64,000 nt of DNA from Steinernema hermaphroditum (GCA_030435675.1 CM059625.1:13826001-13890000); one strand, 5' to 3'; shown: positions 9,505-21,850, numbered from the stretch's first letter. Made by a program: numbers and translations. Notes: generated from the letters alone by a model not told the origin.

Positions 9505-10098
9505 TCAACAGCACCACAACTTCATGCTTTTCTTGTCTTTGTGGAGGGCCGCGCGGACAGCTTTATCGAACACTTCGGCCACTCCTTCTCCCTCTTTGGC
9601 GCTGCATTGAACAAAGTGGCTGGCGCCGATCCGATCCGCCGCTTCGCCTCCGGCGATCGCGCTTACAGTGCTCACCTTCAGCTCATGGCGGAGATCGGTC
9701 TTCGTTGCTACCAGAAGAATCGGAACTCCGGGACAGAAGTATTTTACTTCCCCTGCCCATTTCATCACGGCGTTTTCCAGCGTGTTCGGGCGAGCAACGT
9801 CGAAGCAGATGAGGATGACGTCGGAATCCATGTAGCTGAGCGGGCGTATGCGGTCATAATCTTCTTGTCCGGCAGTGTCCCATAGAGCCAGCTCGACCTT
9901 CTTTCCTTTCGTCATCATTTCGACCACAAAGTTATCAAACACTGTTGGGTCGTGTTCTGGGGAGAAGGTACCTTTGCTGAAGGCGTGCAGCAGGGAGGTT
10001 TTACCGCAGGCTCCGTCCCCAACGATGACAAGCTTCTTGCGAATCGGCGCCTAAAAGAAGAACATATATATCGCCCTTGAAAACAAGAACATACCATC
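9505..10098 (-). CDS. Divergent Rho-family small GTPase, copy C
   Basis: Exon 2 is 9505-10050; exon 1 contributes only the ATG at 10096-10098; intron 10051-10095. The protein begins [20 protein letters not shown], the copy closest to RhoA in its P-loop. Switch I reads [14 protein letters not shown], so the usual ENYVAD is altered to [20 protein letters not shown] (the TKxD form seen in Rac/Cdc42) and QCSAK follow. The C-terminus is SMKLWCC, ending in two Cys without a CAAX box. The changed effector loop and altered tail suggest a different partner set or membrane anchor from copies A and B; this is inference. It is the copy adjacent to the intact ankyrin gene. Confidence 0.86.
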
Positions 10099-10962
10099 AC
10101 GAGAGAGGGGGAGGGACGACCGGGTTACACGAAGCGGAATGACGCTACTGTCTGCGTGGCACCTCGTCTCTTCGTTTGCTGCTTCTGTCTAGGATCTGAG
10201 GCCCGAACCAGACAATGCACTATTCGCATATTTCTCGATGTCACGTACGCCGAGAGGGGCTGTAAAGTCCCGTAGAAAACAGAGATGTACGCACATAACG
10301 TTGAAAGTGAGTAATACAGGTTAAGACTGTAAGGTAGTAGTAAGCCCCAGCGGAAGAGATCCCGAAGAGATGTATAAAAACTACATTTTTGAATACGTTC
10401 TCCCACATTTTGTGCCTTTTTTCATTGCAACATATAGAAGGTCGACGAAAATGCTTTAATCTGCACAGTTGGTCTCTGAAACCAGCGATAAGCACGATGG
10501 AATGGGCACCATCGGGAAGAAAACGAAGTAAATACACGAGCAGTGGTAGTTCTAGTTGTATAGTGTTTGGTTTTTTCATCTTATACCCTTGACTTGGTAC
10601 TGTACACAGTCGGTGGAAACTATGTGTCACTCTGTGATTGTAGTTGAGTACCTTCTGGACTTCATCATGCCCAAAGGGATACTGAAAAAGCAGTTTTTCA
10701 TACGGTTAGAAGCGCATGTGTTGCTGACCAGCATCTAGGGGGAGCTTAGGCAAAACTTGGTTGAGGCATGGAATAAATTTTCGAAAGGCTGACAAATTGT
10801 TCGATTTGATTTCGAACCTCACACCTTGGGAATGTTTGCTCCGATACCATAGAGTTCCGACGTTCCATAACTACCTGTTCTGAATGATTTGCTGACCAAT
10901 GGCAGTGCTAGTCAGCACATCCATTAACGACCGTCATCGGACGCATTCATCCTGACCGTCTG

Positions 10963-10970
10963 TATAAATA
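10963..10970 (+). promoter_or_regulatory. TATA box of ankyrin gene
   Basis: TATAAATA about 140 bp upstream of the proposed start at 11111, inside a block duplicated upstream of acdh B (TATAAATA at 3633). Conservation between the copies reflects duplication, not proven selection. Confidence 0.4.
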
Positions 10971-11110
10971 AGCGTTCAATTAGCCGCCTCGGAAGTGCGT
11001 GAACGCATAAACAAGCACGAGCATGGTCGCCCTTGGCAACCGACGAGCCAGCGTCCTCCTAGGTGCACAAGGCGCGTGGCACGATCGCCACACAGCAGAG
11101 GATTCGCTCG

Positions 11111-14100
11111 ATGTCCGACACGGAGTACTCTTCACCGTGGCCCACGCAGGCAGAGGCGCTAGAGGTAATAAAGATTATGGATTGTTACTCGAGGGATTAA
11201 GCGATGGGCGGACCTGTTTTGAATACAACTACGTGTTTGCTCCTTTTGCAGAATGCGATTCAGCAGAAAGACGAACAGGGGCGCGTGCCTATTCACTTCA
11301 GAGCGCAGGCGAAAGGCCTTAAGATGCTGGAGCGGATTCTCGAAATAGACGAAAGTCATCTCGACATCACCGACAATGAGGGGTGAGTTTCAGGGAAGAA
11401 CTTCTTGGTCCACGATTGTTAGTCCTATTTTTAAAGTTCCGCAATTAGTCGTGTTTTCAACACCTAAAGAGTAATAGCACTTCATGAAACTTGTGCCTCA
11501 AAGAAACAAACAAACACAGCTACGATATACGTCGAAGACTTATTTATCGAAATCATACGCTTCCAATTTCAGGCATACTCCCCTTATGATGGCCATAATC
11601 GCAGGCAACTCCGAGAATGCGGAATTCTTTCTAGACCACAACGCCAGCATTGACCATCAAGATGCCGAGAAGCACTCGGTCGTCCACTATGCCGTCGAAA
11701 ATGCACAACTGCGCCTTCTGAAACGGCTTCTTCGCATGAACGCAAAGGTCGGAGTCTCCGACAAGACAGGCGCCCAGCCTCTCCACTATGCGACACGGCT
11801 TCGTGACGCGCCTTCAGAAGTGTGTCAGCAGATTCTGGAAGAACTGCTCAAAGCAGGGGCTAATACAAATGCGAGAGACATTGACTCGCGCACACCGATT
11901 TTATGGGCAGCGATCCATGGAAACAAAGACGCTATGAACTCTATTATCGAAGCCGGAGGTAACAAGTTGGCGGTTGACCGAGACCAGCTTGGAGTTCTTC
12001 ACTGTGCGGCGAACTACGGTCATGCACACATCATTGAATACCTTCTTGACAATACCGATCGCGATATTGTCCACTGGAAAGTACGTTCACTAAGGCTGAA
12101 GAATGTTTTGTTAGCATTGGTGCCAAATCCTACTGAACCGATCAAAGAAGATTCTGTTTTAGGACAAAAACGGAAACACTCCGCTGTTTTATGCAGCGTC
12201 AAATGGCCATCTGGAGTGTGCCAACCTACTTCTTGCGAACGAGGCCAATCCCAATGAACAGGTATCTAACACATAATATGGACATATTGAACCGATTTAA
12301 GGACAAACGCCTGCGCACTCCCAGCCACTGTGCAGCCGCGAAGGGGCATCTGAAGATATTACAACTCCTCAAACAGTACGGTGCCAGTTTTGAGTTCGGA
12401 AACTACAGTGGCGATCTTCCCATCCACGAGGCCATTCAGTCAAAAAGCATCCCATGTGTCGAGTACCTTCTACGCATGCAACCGCAAGCGATCAATGCCG
12501 CCAACTACAAGGGAAGAACTCTTGTTCATCTGGCTACTGCCTGTGAAAACCTCGAAATGGTTAGACTGTTGTGTGGCAAAGGAGCCAACGTCAATGCGCT
12601 CATGCTGAACAAGAATCGTCTTTTGACGCCGCTAGATATTGGGAAATTGCGGAAACACGAAGAAATTTTAGCTTTGCTGCGTGAGAATAATGCACTTGAG
12701 GCTAGCGAGTTTCCCGAAGACGAGCTGGATACCGTGAAATCTAACATCAAAGACACTTACATATCCGGTAGCATTAAGGCAAATCGTCAGACCGTTACCA
12801 TAATTTAGCTCAATTGAATCGTCCGCCTTTCAAAGAAATCCTACAAGCTCAACAACAAGAAAGTCCGAAGGCCCTTAGACAACATTCCGGAGATGTGCGT
12901 CGAGCTTCACGGCCTAAAGTAAAGGCCGAGTTTTCCGTAAGCTTTTTCCCGTTTCGACAGGGCAATATAAGACAGATTCAGCGACGGTCAAGTAGCATCG
13001 ACAGCGAGCAACCAATGCGTACCCAGAAGTGCACCAGCACAAGTGACCTTCCACAAAGCCAGCAGTCTTTACGGTTGGGAAGCGATGCAGAAAACAAAAT
13101 TCGGAAGATCATACATGAGGAAATAGAAAACTCTGTGAAGGTAGAGTGACTCGTGCCTCAAATTGCTCAATCAACCATCCCTAGAAGGCCGAGTTTAAGA
13201 TTGGTGCGAACAATTCAGACGATGAATTGCCGCTGAAGAAAGACAATCTCCGAGTTGTCTCTTCACATGCACCAAGAAGAAAGTTGAAGCCTAACGCGCT
13301 CCCAAAAAGACTCGGAGACATCCATCATTCCGCGTCTTTCGCCGATGCCGAAGACGCGATTTTCGATCATGAGACAGACCTACGAAGGCTGCGGAAGGAG
13401 TTGTACTCCGAGGCACATTCGGACTCCGAAATGCCACGAGAGAGAAAGCGCAGTGTCGATATTAGTAAGGATGAAAAGCGAAAAATAGTCGAATTTGACG
13501 AAGATCAGCTGTTTGAAAACGACTGGAAGGAGATTAAAAAGATTAAAAGAACATCGAGTAAGTCTGAAAGTCACATCCGCTACAGTGAAGGAATATGAGA
13601 GCTGTTCGCAGCCTAAGTTTTTGTTTTCTTTTCAGTTGATGAGCCTGTCCTGTTCTAAAGGTCTATTCAAAACATAGCAATAACAAGCAAAAGCAAGCCT
13701 TAAACCATGTAGAATTTAGTGGGACTCTAAATATACATCCCTTTAATACTTATCATACCAGATTTACATCAACATAGCCAACTACGTCTCGTACATGAAA
13801 AGGCGATCTTCCAAGAGCTGACCCACTTGAAGCGAGTCCAGCTGCAGTACGGCAAAGTGCAAGAGAAGATCCTCGTCCGCTCGCTTGTGCAAAACTTCTG
13901 CAAGATGCATGGCCTGAATCCTGCTCATTTCCGCTACCAAACGTTTTATGCGTGGGAGAAGTTCCTCTACGGTTAGTGGTTTAGTAGCGCATCGCAAAGA
14001 GGATTCTTCAGACGGTCTTTCAGAACAACTTAAGCTCATCTACCTCGAAGAAAGAGAGCGTCTTCTCGCAGGGCATGCCTCCGTAGCAACCACTTCCTCT

Positions 14101-14286
14101 CGAGCGCAAGTCGCCGCTTCGCAGAAATCCCGCGCTGAACTACAGAAGCTCATCGCTATGGCCGGAAAATCACCACAAAGAAGGGCTAAACTTCTAGCCA
14201 ATACAGGCGGCCATGTGCACGAAGGCACTGGTGGAAAGCGCTGTCACTGCTTGTCCGGAAATGGCAAGCAAATCAGTCAGAAATGA
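11111..14286 (+). CDS. Ankyrin-repeat protein, inversin / MLT-4 (NPHP-2)-like
   Basis: Proposed exons: 11111-11164, 11252-11390, 11574-12079, 12163-12261, 12302-12768, 12812-13140, 13185-13557, 13762-13971, 14012-14286. The start MSDTEYSSPWPTQAEALE is chosen because a TAG at 11060 closes the frame just upstream. Residues from about 20 to 470 are a run of ankyrin repeats (TPLMMAIIAGNSENAEFFL, QPLHYATRLRDAP, TPLFYAASNGHLECANLLL, LPIHEAIQSKSIPCVEYLL, TLVHLATACENLEMVRLL). A charged, Ser/Arg-rich linker follows. The C-terminal part (HEKAIFQELTHLKRVQLQYG, LVQNFCKMHGLNPAHF, FYAWEKFLYD) is a conserved-looking helical region. The last intron is only 40 bp. Ankyrin repeats are certain; relation to C. 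elegans MLT-4/NPHP-2, a scaffold linked to moulting and cilia, is recalled and moderately sure. Its 5' end was duplicated to 3541-3957. Confidence 0.85.
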
Positions 14287-14408
14287 AACTACTCTAGCTT
14301 CGGCATTTTATTGCGTTATTATAAATTTTATATATCATGTGCACAACAGATCGTTTCACAGTAGATACCGCAGCATTGGCCGTGTTAGTACGATGTCAGC
14401 AATAAAGT

Positions 14409-14730
14409 CTATTCTTCCTCCGATCTCTCATCCAACCGTTCCATCCTGCGTTTGAAATAAGCGATAAACTGACGTGCGCAGAAGTAAACAATGATGGCAA
14501 TAAAGAACCATCGGTGGAATTTGTTTTTTGACGATTTGAATTGGTTTTGAATGCCTTTTACATTCGTACAGAATCCAGATACAGTTTGCAAGACCTAAAC
14601 ATTCAACATTTAACTAATCACATATACCAAAACATACTTTGACGCCTTTAGGGAGAAAGCACCAAATGAGGGTTTCTAGATCTTTCACAGGACAGGAGGG
14701 AATATTCAGAGTCGATAGAGACGTTTGCAT
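14409..14730 (-). CDS. Small single-pass membrane protein, unrecognised
   Basis: Two exons, 14638-14730 and 14409-14594, joined across a 43 bp GT-AG intron, give 92 residues. The protein starts MQTSLSTLNIPSCPVKDLET and has one hydrophobic segment at about residues 56-72 (RWFFIAIIVYFCARQFIAYF). It ends in a charged, acidic tail (KRRMERLDERSEEE). The open frame crosses the splice junction cleanly. No family is recognised. It sits tail-to-tail with the ankyrin gene (stop 14286) and head-to-head with hcp-6 (start 15193), so the ~460 bp between 14731 and 15192 may serve both as promoter. A plus-strand AATAAA at 14401 and the minus-strand stop nearly overlap. Confidence 0.6.
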
Positions 14731-15192
14731 CGTGCTGATTAGTCAGGAAAACGTACACACGAGGAGGAAAGCATGACGACACTAGGTGTGAAGATAGGCG
14801 AGTATATTGTGGTGTGTAGAGAAGTGTTAAAGTATGCTGTGATATATTGCATGTCAACTTCCAATACAAACATACTGTTCAGTAATGTCATGGTACAGGC
14901 AACATCACCTTTACCGCGGAGCGCTACCGTATCGCCGCTCTGCAACGCCCCTTCCAGTCGAACAACAAGGTCGCCGCGGCATCGTTTCGGTTATGTCCGT
15001 AGTGCGAGTATCGGTGGTCTCAACACGAAAAAGAGCAAAGGCGCGAAATGCGTCCGCACAAATCAAAACAAATCGGCATTTTGATTTCAAGCGCTATACA
15101 TATGAAATCACAATAATTCTGGTAGCTACGACATATTGGACAAACGTGACATTCTAGACGTGGTCAATTATGTGATTTGCTTCAGGTCAGCT

Positions 15193-18100
15193 ATGGCGTC
15201 TTCTAATGGTGCTATCGAAACATTCATATCAGACCTTACAACCAATTTCCTCACGGTTGCAGAAATCGCCGGCGATGTGGTAGATAAAGCGTATGTTAAT
15301 GGGCGCCTATATGAACCACATGCATCTGGTTTAGCTACGACAGCAACTTCTGCGAATATAGCGAAGTTGAAAATGTGGTGGAGACAACAATTGTGGTGAA
15401 CCCTGGATTCGCAGATCTCCTTGACATCGGTGAGCTCGTGACCGCTTTCGGCAACATCTGTTCATCATTGCAGTCATGAAATCTTTGGAGACAGTGATTG
15501 AAGACGGCCAGAAAGAATCCATTTTCGAACGCCTAAACAATGAAGGTGTCCCACCTAAGAAATTCGTTATCCTTATGTGGATTGCGATGGAGGAAGCGTT
15601 GAAGTACCCAACGTACGCTTACTGTACGAATGTCCATGAGTATTAAAATACTTTAGTAACATGAGTGCGCTACGTAAAGGAGCTTACGCTGCGAGAATGT
15701 ACATGATGTTCTGCTGTCTGCATGGAGCTCAGGCGTTCGACGTCTTCAGTCGCTTCTTGTATTTGGTATGCTAACATAGCACTGACAGTTCTCACTATTG
15801 ACTTACAGAGGACGTTTGAACTGATTAGAAGCATATATCGCCTGATTGTTTATAAGCATCAGGTCACCTCTGGAAGTACGGGTAAAGGAAAAGGCAAAAA
15901 GAAGAAGAACCACTCAATGCCTGACAGCGACAGATCAGGTTAGGCTGTATCCACAATTTCGGGCAAAAATGAATACTCTTTCAGATGCAGTCGAGATCTC
16001 AGCTAGGGATCAAGAAACCTGCAAGAAGCTGTTACTTCACACCTTTGATGGTGTTTATCTTCTTCTGAAGAACGTTTCTCTTTCCGGGCCTAAGGACACC
16101 GCTGAAGCTACAGGCTTCATTATAAGGGACTCAATTCCAATCGATCTTGCGGATGACACAAGAACTGAAATTCCGGAGTCCTATGCGGCCTTTAAGTCAT
16201 ATCGCAAAATCAGTGACAAATGTTTTGGACTACTGCATCAGCTGATCGACGATCGCCACGGATTCCGTGATGTCATAGTCATGGCCCGTGTTCTGAAGCC
16301 TCGCCTGATGTGCTACGGTGCCGCTGACGAGGTTATCCCCTCAACGTCAGTCATTTCAAGTCAGATGATCGCATATCGTGAAGCTGTCTTCCAGTTTTTA
16401 AAGGCCAGGTCACAGGTATCATAGATTCCGCGTTAGACCTCTTGTGATATCTGAGGTTTAGATAAGAGAAAATGCCGAGGCAGAGCATAGAATGATTTAT
16501 CGACTCATCCAAAACACATTTGGATGCCCTGATAAAAGTGACTATAAAAGCAAAGTTCCCGAAAGTGCCATCGAACTGCTGCGTCTCATTCCTTCGAAGT
16601 TCCATTACGTAAGAAATTAGTTCCGAGTACCCATTTCAAAAGAATCGAATTTCAGGAATTTGTCCAATTTTTGGACAAGGCGTACGGTCAACATATTAGC
16701 TCAATGCGTAGCTACACCGTTGAAGTTCTGCCGCAGTTCATCAAAGCTTTTGGTGCGCAATCCAAGGCATTTCTATATAAATCTTGCACATTCAGATCTG
16801 TCGGGGCCCGACCCAGGACCAATTGCTTTGGAAGACGACGATGATGAGTCTGAAGAAGAGGAGGAAGCAGATGAGCAAGTGGAAACTGAAACTGAAGATA
16901 TGGAAGATGATGAAGAGAGAAACGGGGATAGCGATGATGATGAGCATAGAAAGAGGACGAAGAATCTAAAGCCTAAGGCGAAAAGACGGGAAACGACACC
17001 ACCACCCAGAATGCACGCTGTAGAAGGGCCGCTTCAGATTCTTATGGAAGCTATCTGTGACAAATCCTCTTCCGTTCGTTCCAAAGCTCTTTTTCACCTC
17101 GCAGACCTCTTCAGCAACCCGGAAAGATTAGGCATTATCGAGAAGATATGCGCTGAAAGCGTTTGCTTGGAAGAACAGACGAGGAAGTCTATTGTGCAGA
17201 ACCAAAAGTATCCATCGCCTCTGCTCCTCGCTTTGCTCCATCGTTGTGACGATGAAAAGGCGATTGTCAGAAAGAACGCACTCATAGCACTGGGTAGTCT
17301 GTTTCCGTCACTGACGGACAAGGATCACATACAAAGTGCCTTGAACGAGATAGCGGTTAGTCCTTTGCAGAATTTTCACCATTGATGACCTCCTCCTTGC
17401 AGGATCTAACTCGAGATATGTCCGTTACGGTTCGAAAGCAGGCGGCTGAAACTCTTAGCGAGGTGTTCCGAAAGAATCCAGAAAGTGAGGGTATTCGAAA
17501 GACTTGGCTGGATGCCGTTATGCCCATGTTGATCGATCGTGAACAGGGTGTTCAACAACTGGCTTCCAAGATTGTCATGGTGATTCTACGGTCTGAATTT
17601 GCAGATACTAGGCATTTTCTTGTAGGAAGTGATCTTCGCCGAACTGAACTCCGTGTCTCCCGGTGATCACGTCTGGATGCTTCTTTCGGACATCGAGAGT
17701 GACTTCAATGTTCGCCGATTGCTGTATCGCGCAATGGTGGCTCTCCGAGATCAAAGCTTGCTTCCGCAATCATTGATCTCGAAGATGACGAAACACGTCG
17801 CTGATGTGGAGAAGAGCCCGGCAGCATGGCTGCTTCTGTCATTCTTAAGCAAAATCTTCAAAGTCCAGCCAAAAGTAGCCTACGAGCAGTGGTTCGCTTT
17901 GACACCCGAAGTCCGACATACGACCCTTGTTCCTACCTACATTTGCGACACACTGGTTCAAAACTTTCATGAACTGTCCAAAGAACAGATCGACGCTCTC
18001 AAATGCGATTTGAAGACGAGGATCGTCCGTTTTGAGTAAGGCACAACTGATCTCCTACCTATCGAACAACATTTCCTAGAATCACGGCCACAAACGTGCC

Positions 18101-20698
18101 GTCAGTGTTTTACCTCTACGCTAAACTGAACGACGCGGTTGGAGAGGATGCAACAGGACGTTCAGAGTTCTTCCAGTTCTGTAAACGAATTGTCAATATG
18201 GTCACTAACGGCATCTGCGAGGTGCTCTACGGACGGAACCTGAAAGATATGCCCTTTGGAAACGAAACAGGCGGTTCTTCTCAGCCGATTTCTTCTCAAC
18301 GTCATAGTTCACAATCATCTACAACGACCGAAGGCACAAGACATTCGTCAGGCACCAGTTACCTTCCCGGAGATCTAAGCGACGAAACAGTCATATCGAT
18401 GCTGCAGACTGTTGGCGAATGCGTTCAGTACGAGCCCAAAACGTGCACTGACAAGCTCGCCAAAGTGTTCAAGTACATCTTTGCATCGGAGTACGCTTTG
18501 TCAGGTTAGACTTCGAACAATATAATGCTTCTCAAAAACTAGGGCTTCCTGTATAAACATAAGTTGGTTCACTTCAGATAAAAATGACGCTGAAAATCAG
18601 CATCAGGCAAATCTCGTCATGGGCGAATTACCTCGAGAAAGTGGAAGCCAAGCCCTATCGCAAATGAGCAACAGATTCTGGGATAGCCTCTCGGGTGTAA
18701 CCGGCAGACGAGTTCGAGCTGTCTGTGCCGTCACCTTGTGCCGAATCTGTCTTCAGGTAAGATCCATCTTGGACACGTTCTCTTATCTCACTTTGCTTAG
18801 CACGAAGCTTTGGCAAAAGAGTGCATCCCCGTGTTCGCTCGCGAATTGCGAAACAACCGCGATCACATCATTCGGAACAATCTTATTGTGGGAATCTCGG
18901 ATCTCTGCGTCCGGTTTACTCTTATGGTGGACAGATACAGTACAGTTATGGCGCTCTGTCTGACAGACGCTTCCGTTTTTGTGCGTCAGCAGACAATCAC
19001 ATTATTGACCATTCTGATCAAAGAGCAATTCCTGAAATGCGAAGGACAGGTACATAAAATATCATGAGCTTTATTTTTGCAATTCTCATTGTTTCAGATT
19101 CTCTACAAGCTCATTACAGCGCTGATTGATGATAACAGGGGAATCCGAGATTACTTGTATTTCTGTTTGGTTGAGGTCCTCCTAGTGCAGTTCCCCGCAA
19201 TGTTCTTCGACCACTTCGTTGACTGCCTCTTCTATTTCAATGGTGCCGAGCATCAGCATGAAGATGGCGAAAACGGTAATAGTCTTCAACACCTACTGGA
19301 AAGCAATCATGAGTTCAGATGCACAAAAAGAAATGGAACAAAAGGAAAAGCCATACGTCTATGAGCATATGAAGTCGAACATCCGCGGTCAGGCGAACCT
19401 TGCGAGGAGAATGCGACTGTACAAGTTTATGGTAAATTGTCACAGTGCACAGAAAAATGAACTGAGAATTTAGCTCGGTACGATGAACGACAGACAAAGG
19501 TTCGCTGTTTGGGTTCGACTCATCTACAAAGTGTGCAACCCGGTCACCGAAGGCACCATGGACTACAAAAAGAGAATGTACGAAAACATCCTTATTGATG
19601 CACTTAACGTATGATCCTCCTATGGAATCAATTCCTCATTGTTCATTGTAGATTTTCTGCTGCGAAGAGCTCAAGATGCACAGCGTGATGCAGAAGAAGA
19701 AGGAAGGCGAGGGAGAGGAAGAAGACGGCCAAGAGGCGGATAAAGGAGCTGACAATGTATGATAAAAGCGAGATTTTCAAAACGTTTTTGAACTTTAGGC
19801 CAAAGATGCCCGCTTGAAGAAAGCGGAAGCTGCATTTCTGCGCGATGGAATCGGTGAGGCAATCATCCCCAATATGCTGTCATTGAAAGCATTCTTGACC
19901 GAAAAGCGTTCTCCAATTCTCAAATTGGTCATGAACGCTCTAATGTAAGACGATCGTTTGGTAATTATAAATTGGGTGATCTTCAGGGAACTCTGCAAAG
20001 ACTTCGAAGAGCAAGTGGACAATTTCTTCGCCAACGACCGCCAAGCAAAGGCGGAACTTCTCTTCGACATTCGGAGATCCAAGGAGATCGAAGAAGAAGA
20101 GAAGGTTTTGCGAGAACAAGAACGCACTAAGATCGCACAGACCCAGATCGAAACTCGTGCTGTGTCGGTTGCTCCGAAGGAGAATAGCGAAGTTCCTAAG
20201 ACGCCTGAGCACATGATCAGAGCTACTTCGGTCGACACAGCCGTTCGGACCGTGGCCAAGCGCCGAAGAACGTCGCTATTCGTGAAGACCAACTTGCAAA
20301 AGTCGATCATCTATGGTATACATAGCTTACATTCCTTTTCAATGCCTATCATTTTTCAGACGAAGAAACTGATGACAACCCGCTCGCTGAATACAACAAA
20401 TCGAAGATAGTCGCCGATGACGAGGAAACCAGCAGTGAAGTATCATCTCGATGCTCTACAGCTATGAGCAGTATTCCGGGCTCTCAACCCGTTGAAACTC
20501 CGAGTGGGCGGGTAAACAGCTGGATGCCTTTTTAACAAAACAATCGTGTTATTTTAGAAAGTACTCGTACCGAAGCGTCCTTCAAATGGGAAAGTCGAAG
20601 CCGAGGAAAAGCAGCCGAAGCAGAAGCGCGTCTCGGAGAGTCGAGACGGAAGCGTTCTCGGTGGACGCGCCCTATCTCCGCACGTCATGTTGCCATAA
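15193..20698 (+). CDS. hcp-6: Condensin II subunit CAP-D3 (HCP-6-like)
   Basis: HEAT-repeat subunit of condensin II, needed for mitotic and meiotic chromosome condensation. Starts MASSNGAIETFISDLTTNFL eight bases after a TTGCTTCAG acceptor and ends ALSPHVMLP. About 20 exons; examples: 15659-15767, 15811-15939, 15988-16416, 16795-17364, 17404-17623, 18619-18755, 20580-20698. Recognised parts in order: N-terminal helical region (ALRKGAYAARMYMMFCCLHG), an acidic low-complexity stretch at 16831-16950, HEAT repeats (SSSVRSKALFHLADLFSNPE, KAIVRKNALIALGSLFPSL, SVTVRKQAAETLSEVFRKNP), and the condensin Cnd1 domain (HIIRNNLIVGISDLCVRF, MALCLTDASVFVRQQTITLL, LIDDNRGIRDYLYFCLVEVL). A basic/Ser C-terminal tail follows, typical of D3 subunits. 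Assignment to CAP-D3 rests on Cnd1 motif layout and long C-terminal tail. Confidence 0.85.
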
Positions 20699-20857
20699 AT
20701 TTCTCAATCGAATTACTGCCAATAGTCGCACATAAATGTGATCTCCTCTTTATTAAAATGTAATGATATGTACGGCATACAACACATACAACAGCGAAAG
20801 ATGATGCAAAGTAGAGGGCAAATAATGTATATCATTTCATTTGATAGACAAAGCTAT

Positions 20858-21817
20858 TCACGATGAATTAACATTCGACCAGTCTACGTTCTTGTGATCT
20901 GAACACACATTACTTCTAATCACGTTTGGTCCATTGATCCTATGAGAAAAGAGGAGGCATGATCCGCGTTTTCTGCACCAACGAAAACGTCTATGACCGA
21001 GACAGCGGTTTGAATTTCGGTTCAAAGTCCCGGGCAATGAGATGGAAAGTATTTCTTCCTCCGTGAGGGTGGTGTAGCCTTCAGTGGAGATAAACCGGAA
21101 GCTTTTGACACGGAGCCATGAATGAAACGTTGCTTTAGCGATGACAAGGTTCACGTTGAGGCACGGCTCTTTTGATCCTGGGGGTGGGCGCAATTCAAGG
21201 GTTATGTCCGCTGAGGAACTCAAAAATTTGACCAGCAGCTGTTCGTGAAACTCAGTGGGTGGCCAACATCCGGTAAGGAGGAGGTTGCGTAAGTTCGAAT
21301 TATTCGTAATCTGCGCTTCCAGAAAGGCCGAACTTTCCACTCCATAGTAACGGAGCGTCAGCGAGCGGAAAGATTGACATATTTTCAAAGCATCCAAAGG
21401 TACCAGAGGGGGTTCGTTCACATCAAATGTTATAGAGCTCCTTGGTCGCATACAGAGTCGCAAAAATGAAGCCAGTTTCTTGAGGTCATCCGTAGAGCAA
21501 GGAAAGGCGTTTTGGTGTTTCCGTCTTCCATCGTCCATCCTGACGTACGAAAATGTAAGGAACCGGCGATTCTTCGATAGTAGTTCATTAAGAGAACGAA
21601 CAGGCGGTGCACGAGCAATTCCTGCGTAGACGACGCACCACCATCCGCCTTCGAATTTGTAGATGTATACGTAATAATCGTGGACCTTTCTAGAACATTC
21701 CTTGGCTGCTGCTTTCCACAGTGGCGGGAGTTCATTCGCAATGTCGACATATTGGTCAACTCTCAGATCGAGCGCGGCCATCACGTCCGCACAGAATTCG
21801 TACGGGACCGCGTCCAT
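20858..21817 (-). CDS. Nematode-restricted protein of unknown function
   Basis: Open frame of about 319 residues starting MDAVPYEFCADVMAALDLRV. The ATG at 21817 is chosen over an upstream one at 21850 because a CCTGTTTCAG acceptor lies five bases before it. Leucine-rich spacing in the middle (LRLCMRPRSSITFDV, SFRSLTLRYYGVESSAF, NSNLRNLLLTGC) recalls the F-box/FTH-like families that expand in nematodes, but no F-box is clear. The last 70 residues change to a basic composition (NRNSNRCLGHRRFRWCRKRG), which may be read-through of an intron. A minus-strand AATAAA (TTTATT near 20749) lies 100 bp downstream. I do not know its function. Confidence 0.6.
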   Translation of the reverse strand: MDAVPYEFCADVMAALDLRVDQYVDIANELPPLWKAAAKECSRKVHDYYVYIYKFEGGWWCVVYAGIARAPPVRSLNELLSKNRRFLTFSYVRMDDGRRKHQNAFPCSTDDLKKLASFLRLCMRPRSSITFDVNEPPLVPLDALKICQSFRSLTLRYYGVESSAFLEAQITNNSNLRNLLLTGCWPPTEFHEQLLVKFLSSSADITLELRPPPGSKEPCLNVNLVIAKATFHSWLRVKSFRFISTEGYTTLTEEEILSISLPGTLNRNSNRCLGHRRFRWCRKRGSCLLFSHRINGPNVIRSNVCSDHKNVDWSNVNSS

Positions 21818-21850
21818 GGTGCCTGAAACAGGAATCACCATTTTAGCCAC

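Noticed and set aside
11023..11322. 99-residue open frame (MVALGNRRAS...) overlapping ankyrin exon 1 in another frame, also open at 3693-3989
   Set aside because: It runs through the intron that the ankyrin frame splices out, and its presence in two places is explained by the segmental duplication. No domain is seen.
16831..16950. GAA/GAT-rich purine tract considered as a simple repeat
   Set aside because: It is in frame and encodes the acidic linker of the condensin subunit.
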